Assembly: GCA_900541875.1 (NCBI GenBank)
Contig: UQLF01000008.1
Location: 28,907-92,906, forward strand
Reading direction: 5' to 3'
DNA from: an uncultured Collinsella sp.
GTDB taxonomy: Bacteria > Actinomycetota > Coriobacteriia > Coriobacteriales > Coriobacteriaceae
Length of the DNA: 64,000 bases
Position 1 is the stretch's first letter. The number at the start of each line of letters is the position of its first letter. The notes under the pieces are model-generated. The model was given only the letters and a program-made list of their open reading frames with translations, was not told the origin of the DNA and searched no databases. Positions 57,948 to 64,000 of the stretch are shown here, piece by piece. The position numbers were made by a program, and so were the translations under genes.

Positions 57948-59681
57948 CTACATCTCACCGAGCATGATCCAGGCAGAGCTGTCCTGCGCGAGCCTGCCGT
58001 CTGCAAGCGGTGATGATGTGAGCAGGACCCTGCCCGCCGGCAGCTCCACGGGTGCTGCACCGAAGTTCGTCACACACGCCCAGCCATTGTCGCGGCGATA
58101 GGCGATGACGCCGCCCTCGGCGCCCTCGGCACCATCCGCAAGACCGGTGCGCCCGTCAAGATCGAGCCACGCAAGATCGTTGGCGCACCCGCGCAGTTTG
58201 CGCCGAAGCCAGAGGGCGTCACGATAGAGCGCAAGCATCGATGTCGGGTCCGCTTCTTCCCTATCGACAGCGTAATCGGAAAACCATGCAGGCTGCGGCA
58301 GATGGGGCGCCGCATCGGCGTCCGCCGGCGAAAACCCAAACGATCCGCCCTGCGCGGGATCGTCCGCCGCTACCCACGGCAGGGGCACACGACAGCCGTC
58401 GCGCCCCTTCTCGCGCTTCGGTCCGTGCGTATTGGTCGCAGTGGGATCTTCGAGTGCAACCCACGGAATGTCAGCCACCTCAAAAAGGCCGAGCTCCTCA
58501 CCCTGATACACGTATGCCGAGCCCGGAAGCGCCAGCTCAAGCAAAAGGGCCGCCCGCGCGCGGCGCTCGCCGAGTTCACGGTCCTCGTCATAAGACGACC
58601 CATCGCGTAAGAGCCAGTCGAGCGCAATCTGGTGGTAGCGCGTCGCCTTGATTTGCGGCAGGGCATAGCGTGTCGCCACGCGCGGCACGTCGTGGTTGGA
58701 GAGTACCCAGGTCGAGGCGGAATCGGATTCGATGGCCGCCTTCAAGCCCTCCTCGATTGCAGCGTGCATGTCATCATAGGTCCAAGTGGCCTTGGCGAAC
58801 TCAAAGTTAAATGTCTGGCCAAGCTCGCTGGGACGCGCGTAGAGATACTGGCGCTCGGGCAGCACCCACGCCTCGGCAACGGCGCTGCGCGGCGGATTAT
58901 AGCGGTCGAACACGCGACGCCACTCGCGATAGATCTCGTGGACCTCGTTGCGGTCCCACAGCGGATGGGTGCCGTCGTCAACCATGTCATCGCCCTCGGC
59001 GAGATGCCACCGGTCGAGGTCATCGCGGTCGAGATCCTTGGCAAGACCGTGCGCCACATCAATGCGAAAGCCATCGACGCCTCGATCGCTCCAAAACGCC
59101 AGGACGTCGCAAAAGAACGCGTGAACCTCAGGGCATGACCAGTCAAAGTCCGGCTGCTCGGGCGTAAACATGTGCAGATACCACTGACCGTCCGCAACAC
59201 GCGTCCAGGCGGGGCCGCCAAAGTTGGCATTCCAATTGGTGGGAGGCAGCTCGCCGTGCTCGCCGCGACCATCGCGGAAGATATAACGGGCGCGCTCGGG
59301 CGATCCGGGGCCGGCGGCAAGAGCGGCTTTGAACCAGGGGTGCTGGTTGGATGAATGGTTAGGCACGATGTCGACAATGACCTTGATGCCGCGCGCGTGA
59401 GCCGCGGCGATCATGTCATCGAAGTCGTCAAGCGAGCCGAGACGTGGGTCGACATCGCAGTAGTCCGCCACATCATAGCCGCCATCGACAAGAGGCGATG
59501 GGTAAAACGGGCTCAGCCAGATGGCCTCGATACCCAGCTGCTCAAGATAGTCCATCTGCTGGGTAATGCCCGCGATATCGCCCAGACCCGAACCAGTCGA
59601 ATCCTTAAACGAGCGCGGGTAGATCTGATAGATCGCGGCGTCGGACATCCATGAGCGCGAAGAAGACTTTTCTGTAGCCAT
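57948..59681 (-). CDS. GH13 oligo-1,6-glucosidase/alpha-glucosidase
   Basis: 577 residues. GH13 regions: VIVDIVPNHSS (I), GFRIDVAHGL with the nucleophile Asp (II), AVAEAWVLPE with the acid/base Glu (III) and VLSNHDVPR with the third Asp (IV). The QIYPRSFKDSTGSGLGDIAGI start and the length fit intracellular oligo-1,6-glucosidases and sucrose-type isomaltases. Cytoplasmic. ATG at 59681; ribosome site GGGAG lies rather far upstream. No sugar transporter is near. Confidence 0.9.
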   Translation of the reverse strand: MATEKSSSRSWMSDAAIYQIYPRSFKDSTGSGLGDIAGITQQMDYLEQLGIEAIWLSPFYPSPLVDGGYDVADYCDVDPRLGSLDDFDDMIAAAHARGIKVIVDIVPNHSSNQHPWFKAALAAGPGSPERARYIFRDGRGEHGELPPTNWNANFGGPAWTRVADGQWYLHMFTPEQPDFDWSCPEVHAFFCDVLAFWSDRGVDGFRIDVAHGLAKDLDRDDLDRWHLAEGDDMVDDGTHPLWDRNEVHEIYREWRRVFDRYNPPRSAVAEAWVLPERQYLYARPSELGQTFNFEFAKATWTYDDMHAAIEEGLKAAIESDSASTWVLSNHDVPRVATRYALPQIKATRYHQIALDWLLRDGSSYDEDRELGERRARAALLLELALPGSAYVYQGEELGLFEVADIPWVALEDPTATNTHGPKREKGRDGCRVPLPWVAADDPAQGGSFGFSPADADAAPHLPQPAWFSDYAVDREEADPTSMLALYRDALWLRRKLRGCANDLAWLDLDGRTGLADGAEGAEGGVIAYRRDNGWACVTNFGAAPVELPAGRVLLTSSPLADGRLAQDSSAWIMLGEM

Positions 59682-59862
59682 GGGGCGTATCTCCCTTGCA
59701 ACGAGGTTATGCGAGATGCCCACGATGATACGCCCAAAGCGGATATTCGCGGCAAACAACGCCACAGCCACGACCCAAAACGCTCGCTCCCTCTCGGGTT
59801 CGAACCTCCCGGGACAAATCGACCGATTAGTAAAAAGAACGGAAGACCCACTCCCCCGGCCA

Positions 59863-59980
59863 CGACAGCGAGCGGGCTCCGGGTGCCCCAGGTTGCCGCG
59901 AAAGAGGAGGGAAGCGTACTTTATGTACGCGACCGACGATTGAGGGGCAAGATGGGGTGCCCGGGGCTCGCGCTGCGTCA
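59863..59980. repeat. Imperfect inverted repeat with inner GCGTAC hairpin
   Basis: GCGAGCGGGCTCCGGGTGCC at 59869 is mirrored imperfectly by the right side ending GGGCTCGCGC. Inside is GCGTAC/GTACGC (about 59914-59930). It occupies the gap between the glucosidase gene and the tRNA cluster; 59682-59862 is otherwise non-coding. Confidence 0.5.
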
Positions 59981-59981
59981 A

Positions 59982-60009
59982 CAAAAAACGCGGTTCGTTA
60001 GAACCGCGT
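59982..60009 (-). terminator. Terminator of tRNA-Gly/Cys/Gly cluster
   Basis: ACGCGGTTC and GAACCGCGT form a perfect 9-bp stem followed on the minus strand by TTTTTTG. Confidence 0.85.
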
Positions 60010-60017
60010 AAGATAGT

Positions 60018-60093
60018 TGGAGCGGACAACGGGGCTCGAACCCGCGACCCCAACCTTGGCAAGGTTGTGCTCTACCAACTGAGCCATGTCCGC
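60018..60093 (-). tRNA. tRNA-Gly (GCC), copy 2
   Basis: Same sequence and fold as copy 1, anticodon GCC, CCA encoded. Last of three tRNAs in this unit. Confidence 0.95.
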
Positions 60094-60134
60094 ATATGTA
60101 AACAAAACGGGCGCCGGAGCGCCCGGATGTTGCC

Positions 60135-60208
60135 TGGAGGCGAAGCCCGGATTCGAACCGGGGGTAAAGGCTTTGCAGGCCTCTGCCTTACCACTTGGCC
60201 ACTTCGCC
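60135..60208 (-). tRNA. tRNA-Cys (GCA)
   Basis: Acceptor GGCGAAG with CTTCGCC, anticodon loop CCTGCAAAG giving GCA, T-loop GTTCGAATC, CCA encoded. Sits between two identical tRNA-Gly genes. Confidence 0.95.
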
Positions 60209-60242
60209 GAAAAAGGACCGCCTAAACGGTCCGGAAATGCAA

Positions 60243-60318
60243 TGGAGCGGACAACGGGGCTCGAACCCGCGACCCCAACCTTGGCAAGGTTGTGCTCTAC
60301 CAACTGAGCCATGTCCGC
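60243..60318 (-). tRNA. tRNA-Gly (GCC), copy 3
   Basis: Same as the other two copies; first tRNA of the Gly-Cys-Gly unit, 12 bases from the -10 of the promoter at 60331-60359. Confidence 0.95.
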
Positions 60319-60330
60319 TTGCGGGTTATT

Positions 60331-60382
60331 AATTTACGCGAGTTGTCCAAAAGACGCAAGTACTTTTTTCAAAAAACTTGTC
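60331..60382 (-). promoter_or_regulatory. tRNA promoter with A/T-tract upstream element
   Basis: TTGCGT (60354-60359), 17 bases, TAAATT (60331-60336) on the minus strand, preceded by AAGTTTTTTGAAAAAAGTAC. Same architecture as the other tRNA promoters. Confidence 0.7.
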
Positions 60383-60423
60383 TGCCGCATGTTCTTAGTA
60401 GCTAAACGCGCTAAAGCGATTGG

Positions 60424-61170
60424 CTAGGCACACGATTCCAGCGCTCCGCTAAACAGTTTCACCATCTGCACGCGCGTGCCGGCGCCGTCCGTACGACGAG
60501 CAACCTCCACGTTATCGACGAGCATACGCATAAGCTTGATACCACGGCCGCGCCCCTCAGATGCGACCGGTTCGCTCGTTTCATCGATAGAATAGCCGGC
60601 ACCTCGATCAAGCACCTCAACCACAACGCGATCGCCATAGGCCTGAACCGTCAGGACGCACCCGATACCGCCCGCATGGTCATAGGCATTACCCAGCGCC
60701 TCCCCCGACGCCAATGCGACATCGTAGCGCTCGTCACGGCGCAACGGAAGCGATTCAAGGAGTTCGGCGATGCGATGTCGGTAGTATGGAAGATTCTCGA
60801 TACCCTGACGGACCTCGACGCTCTTACTCCAGCGAGGCAGCTCCCCCACCGGAATAGCGGGAATAGACTCCCGTGCCGGCCCCGCGACATGAAGGATATC
60901 GACAAGACGAGCAATCTCCAAAAAGCGAACAACTTCACCTGATGCATTGACGAGCGAAAGCAGGCCTTCTCGCCTCATGAGCTCACGAGCGCGCGTAAGC
61001 AGGAATGCCAAGCCGGTCGAATCAATAAAGCCAACAGCCTGACAGTTGATGACGACGCGACGCACGCCGCGGCCAATCAAAGCATCCAACCGCCGACGCA
61101 GCGCAGGCACCGTGGCGATGTCGATATCGCCTGGTGGCGTCAAAACCGCTATGTCATTCCACTCATTCAT
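60424..61170 (-). CDS. Fused anti-sigma antagonist (STAS) and anti-sigma kinase (HATPase)
   Basis: 248 residues. The N-terminal 110 form a STAS domain (VINCQAVGFIDSTGLAFLL, phosphorylatable Ser51); the C-terminal 120 form an RsbW/SpoIIAB-type GHKL kinase (ALASGEALGNAYDHAGG, VVEVLDRGAGYS, GRGRGIKLMRMLVDNV). RsbV and RsbW are usually separate proteins, so this fusion is unusual. The PP2C phosphatase gene upstream is the matching partner-switch component. Start ATG 61170 is one option; TTG 61188 is another. Confidence 0.85.
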   Translation of the reverse strand: MNEWNDIAVLTPPGDIDIATVPALRRRLDALIGRGVRRVVINCQAVGFIDSTGLAFLLTRARELMRREGLLSLVNASGEVVRFLEIARLVDILHVAGPARESIPAIPVGELPRWSKSVEVRQGIENLPYYRHRIAELLESLPLRRDERYDVALASGEALGNAYDHAGGIGCVLTVQAYGDRVVVEVLDRGAGYSIDETSEPVASEGRGRGIKLMRMLVDNVEVARRTDGAGTRVQMVKLFSGALESCA

Positions 61171-61248
61171 ACGACCATGGTTCCCCAAAAAAGCCCACTC
61201 GATGCATTCGTTTCCCCAACCGTACGGATTCAGCCCGCCCAGCGTCGT

Positions 61249-63594
61249 CTATGAACGACCCCGTAAAAACTCAAGGGACACCAATGCAATGTCATCGTCC
61301 AGCGCCGATTCGGTAAATCGGTCAAGCTCGCCCAAGACCTTGCCGCAGATTCCCGATACGCCCTCCCCCGAAACAGAAAGCAGAAGATCGCGCAAACGCT
61401 GCTCGCCAAAGAACGCCCCGGTGCGGTCACGGGCCTCAATCGTTCCATCCGTATACATGAAGAGCATGTCGCCGGGGGCGAACGTAAACACGCCTGTCTC
61501 GTACACCATGCTCTCAAAGGCACCGATTACACCCGATTGGCATCCAAGTAGCTCGACCTCTCCCCCACGGGCCTCGCCGCCACCCAGCGGCATCGACTCT
61601 GGCCTAATGACCATGGTCGGAGGATGGCCCGCCGAACAATACGTTGCGCGTCCGGCTTTAAGGTCAATCTTGGCGATAAAGGCCGTCACGAACGTCTCGA
61701 CCCTCGAAAAGCCCATGAGCATACTGTTAAGAGAGCGTGCCATGCGGGCCGGTCCAGCGCCCTCCCACGCATATGCCGTCAGGGCCGTCTTGACGAGCGC
61801 GGACATCGATGCGGCCTCAATGCCTTTGCCAGACACATCACCCAGAATCATGACGGCGCAGTCGTCGGGAAGACGGATGAGCGTATAGAAATCGCCGCCG
61901 ACCAACGCCGAGTTCGTGGCTGACAGGTACACCGAATCGGTTGCGATACCCGGAACATCCCCCAGGGAATTTCTCATGCCGATCTGAAGGGTCTGAGCGA
62001 TATGGCGCTCCTCGCGCTTTTGAGATTCGCCTTCGTAGATCAGTTCAAAGTCATGCGCCAAGTGCACCAAGTAGTCATATTCAAGATCATCAATCGGCTC
62101 TTGGCTACCATCACGAAGCAGCAGCGCGCGCGTCGTCGGGCTCTTCGCAACAGAAGCAGGAACAATCGCGTCGTTACTGTGCTTGCCATCACCCTCAGAG
62201 CGCGGGCGCCCCGCCTCGATGCCGGAGTCGACGTAGAGACCTTGACAAGGCAGGCCATGCGCCCTAAGCCAGCCTCCCATAGGCATCGATTCATCAACGC
62301 GAGTTATACGGACGTGTTTAAGGTCCTCGGCACTCGTACCTCCCAAAACAGATGCCTCAAAGCCATCAGGGCCAGCCCCCAGACGTGCCGCTGGCGCCGT
62401 CGTGGAAAAGAAAAGCCTCTCGGGATCGTCCGGCAAAGCAACGCGACTACCGCCTTCAAAATCTATGACGTAGGAATCCAGACTGGCGTCATACTCAACA
62501 GGGCAAAAATGGCAGTTAAGCATATTGCAGATCTCGGACGATACCGCCTGGGTAGCCGCGGCGGAATCGTCTAGAAAGGTAAACAACTCATCACGCAAGA
62601 CATTGAGCGAGCGGCCAAGCTCGGCCGTGCGACGGGAGCGAAGACTCGATGCCATGCCGACCAGCTGGATAGATAGGTAATCGCAAATGACCTCGAGCAC
62701 ATTAACGTCATAGGCGAGCGGTGCCTGAGGGCGTTTCCAACCAACTTCCAGCACGCCAAGGATCTGCGTACCGTAAAAAACGGGAAGACAGATCTCGCTG
62801 CGATACGGAGGCATATCCTGCACGCGCAATAGGTGCTTAGAACGATTGTCCAGGTCCATGAACATACCGGAGGCGGCCCTATCGCCCTCAAGGTCCTGTT
62901 GAATCGACAAGCGACAGGCACGCGACTCACGAAGAACATACGTCGGAATGCCAGCGCCATACGGCAAAAACTCAGGCAGGTAGCTGTCGTACAGCTCCTT
63001 GGAAACACCACGAAGCTTAAAACCGCCGCTCTCAGAAAAATAGATAGCGGCACCCGAAGCACCGAGCGTTCCTACAAGCTGGTTCAAAACGGTATCAAGC
63101 AGGCTAGGTAGCTCATCGGAGCCCACGGTACTCATAATGACCGAGAGCGTGCCAGAGAGACGCTTGTTCGCCACTCTAAGCTCCGATAACGCACGCTTGA
63201 GTTGACGGTCGTGAGAATACTGTTCCTCGATACTGTGAAGCGCCACAAGGACACGTGGTGCGCGGCGCCCAAAGATGCGTGGAGGCGTTACGGAGCCCGC
63301 ACGAACCAAGACGGGGATAAAGGAGCCGTCACTCAGCTTGAGCATCAATTCGTTCTCGGAGCCATCAGTTTCAAATGGCAGACGATGTTCCGTCGCACGT
63401 TCAAAAGCGGATGAGTACAGGACGTCTTTAACATCTCCACCGATGACGTCGGCGCGTTCCTCGCACATCAAACCAAGTAAGCGATTATTCACATGCAGAA
63501 TGGTTCCGTCGAACTCACAGATGATGACAGCATCGCTCGTGATCTCGACTAGTTGGGCAACGTCTGCCCACTCGTTGCGTTCAAGCGTTTCCAT
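61249..63594 (-). CDS. PAS-GAF-PP2C phosphatase (RsbU/SpoIIE-like)
   Basis: About 781 residues. N-terminal PAS (LVEITSDAVIICEFDGTILHVN), a coiled linker, GAF domains (about 160-310 and probably a second at 320-480), then a PP2C-type phosphatase with VGGDFYTLIRL, ILGDVSGKGIEAASMSALV, YCSAGHPPTMV and DMLFMYTDGTIEARD metal-site aspartates. It would dephosphorylate the STAS domain next door, releasing a sigma factor. No sigma factor gene is in this window. ATG at 63594 has GTGGGG 6 bases upstream. Confidence 0.88.
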   Translation of the reverse strand: METLERNEWADVAQLVEITSDAVIICEFDGTILHVNNRLLGLMCEERADVIGGDVKDVLYSSAFERATEHRLPFETDGSENELMLKLSDGSFIPVLVRAGSVTPPRIFGRRAPRVLVALHSIEEQYSHDRQLKRALSELRVANKRLSGTLSVIMSTVGSDELPSLLDTVLNQLVGTLGASGAAIYFSESGGFKLRGVSKELYDSYLPEFLPYGAGIPTYVLRESRACRLSIQQDLEGDRAASGMFMDLDNRSKHLLRVQDMPPYRSEICLPVFYGTQILGVLEVGWKRPQAPLAYDVNVLEVICDYLSIQLVGMASSLRSRRTAELGRSLNVLRDELFTFLDDSAAATQAVSSEICNMLNCHFCPVEYDASLDSYVIDFEGGSRVALPDDPERLFFSTTAPAARLGAGPDGFEASVLGGTSAEDLKHVRITRVDESMPMGGWLRAHGLPCQGLYVDSGIEAGRPRSEGDGKHSNDAIVPASVAKSPTTRALLLRDGSQEPIDDLEYDYLVHLAHDFELIYEGESQKREERHIAQTLQIGMRNSLGDVPGIATDSVYLSATNSALVGGDFYTLIRLPDDCAVMILGDVSGKGIEAASMSALVKTALTAYAWEGAGPARMARSLNSMLMGFSRVETFVTAFIAKIDLKAGRATYCSAGHPPTMVIRPESMPLGGGEARGGEVELLGCQSGVIGAFESMVYETGVFTFAPGDMLFMYTDGTIEARDRTGAFFGEQRLRDLLLSVSGEGVSGICGKVLGELDRFTESALDDDIALVSLEFLRGRS

Positions 63595-63620
63595 CGTGGA
63601 CCCCACCGTCTATCGGTAAC

Positions 63621-63642
63621 AAAAAAGCCTCCGAAGAGGCTT
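63621..63642 (-). terminator. Terminator of tRNA-Leu
   Basis: AAGCCTC-CGAA-GAGGCTT stem followed on the minus strand by TTTTTT. Confidence 0.85.
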
Positions 63643-63653
63643 CTCAAATGCGA

Positions 63654-63743
63654 TGGTGTCGGAGGCGGGACTTGAACCCGCATGACCAAAAAGCGGTCAC
63701 TAGCACCTCAAGCTAGCGCGTCTGCCAATTCCGCCACTCCGAC
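63654..63743 (-). tRNA. tRNA-Leu (GAG)
   Basis: Class II tRNA: acceptor GTCGGAG with CTCCGAC, anticodon stem CTAGC/GCTAG with loop TTGAGGT giving GAG, a long variable arm (TGACCGCTTTTTGGTCA), T-loop GTTCAAGTC and encoded CCA. Confidence 0.95.
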
Positions 63744-63800
63744 ATGCTATGTTGTTGATTTGCGGTTCGTTTTGTTGGACCCGCGCGTTCAACGAGAAAG

Positions 63801-63850
63801 ATAATAACCTATGATTCGAGAACTGTGCAAGCACTTTTTTCAAAAAAGTT
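63801..63850 (-). promoter_or_regulatory. tRNA-Leu promoter with A/T-tract upstream element
   Basis: TTGCAC (63825-63830), 18 bases, TATTAT (63801-63806) on the minus strand, preceded by AAACTTTTTTGAAAAAAGTG. Bases 63851-64000 contain no recognised gene, only GC-rich sequence with a C-run near the edge. Confidence 0.65.
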
Positions 63851-64000
63851 TACGAATTTGTAAATGCGCAGGTAGATCCGTATGTCCGGCCCCGAATCGG
63901 TGTTTGCGCCCCGCGCCGCCGCCGGGGAGTGGGCAAATTTTTGTAGCACGGAGTGGAGGCAAAAATAGCACCCCCCCCCGAAATGGGCCGGGGGGCCCAC

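Noticed and set aside
63900..64000. C-run and GGGGGG stretch at the window end
   Set aside because: Could be a hairpin cut by the window edge or low-complexity sequence; nothing supportable was found.

Overview
The window looks like one stretch of chromosome from a gut Actinobacterium of the class Coriobacteriia, most probably Collinsella or a close relative. This is inference from high GC with strong AGGAGG ribosome binding sites, frequent GTG/TTG starts, anaerobic lifestyle genes (class III ribonucleotide reductase, flavodoxin, ferredoxin-type aldo/keto reductase), a sortase-type LPHAG surface protein and many intergenic hairpin repeats. No rRNA or marker gene here proves it. Most of the window is ordinary chromosomal housekeeping and metabolic genes; no complete phage, transposase or CRISPR array was seen.

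Layout. 0-3 kb: sdpR-sdpI autorepressor/immunity pair, a tiny hydrophobic peptide flanked by facing promoters and a long inverted repeat (candidate type I toxin-antitoxin locus), tcdA and a TatD hydrolase. 3.3-10.1 kb: a minus-strand fructosamine (Amadori product) operon: GntR regulator, YfcC-type transporter, amidohydrolase, frlC, frlB, frlD. 10.3-12.7 kb: two HAD phosphatases and deoC. 12.9-16.3 kb: an isolated three-gene cassette (unknown protein, ClpP-like protease, soluble VirD4/TraG-like ATPase) behind a 36-bp dyad, a stable-RNA-type promoter and a long leader. 16.4-25.5 kb: pgi, half of an iron-ADH fold, an SOS-controlled Y-family polymerase with YolD, a large surface protein, a metal-binding HMA protein under a CsoR-like box, a DUF3793 protein and flavodoxin. 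25.6-28.8 kb: polar amino acid ABC transporter. 28.9-34.9 kb: nfo, oxidoreductases with 85-bp repeats, a broken cyclase gene, a ketopantoate reductase-like gene and a secreted protein. 35-42 kb: metY with a leader peptide and divergent LysR gene, rnhA, an oxidoreductase, acylphosphatase, a Fur-type regulator, HAD, UreE-like and SlyD-like proteins. 42-46 kb: dipeptidase, YgjP-like protease and folE-HD-folB. 46-49.3 kb: nrdD and nrdG with NrdR-like boxes. 49.8-57.5 kb: a cluster of SCP-x thiolase, DUF35 protein, acyl carrier protein, phosphate acyltransferase, butyrate-kinase-like enzyme, MFS transporter and membrane protein, facing a TetR regulator with a phosphopantetheinyl transferase. 57.6-64 kb: six tRNAs, a GH13 glucosidase and an RsbU/RsbV-RsbW-type partner-switching pair.

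The two most promising unexplained systems are the ClpP/TraG-like cassette (12.9-16.3 kb) and the ACP-thiolase-acyl phosphate cluster (49.8-57.5 kb). The candidate type I toxin locus (1.1-1.4 kb), the unusual fructosamine operon and the leader peptide before metY also deserve attention. Function calls rest on motif recognition by eye; no database search was possible.
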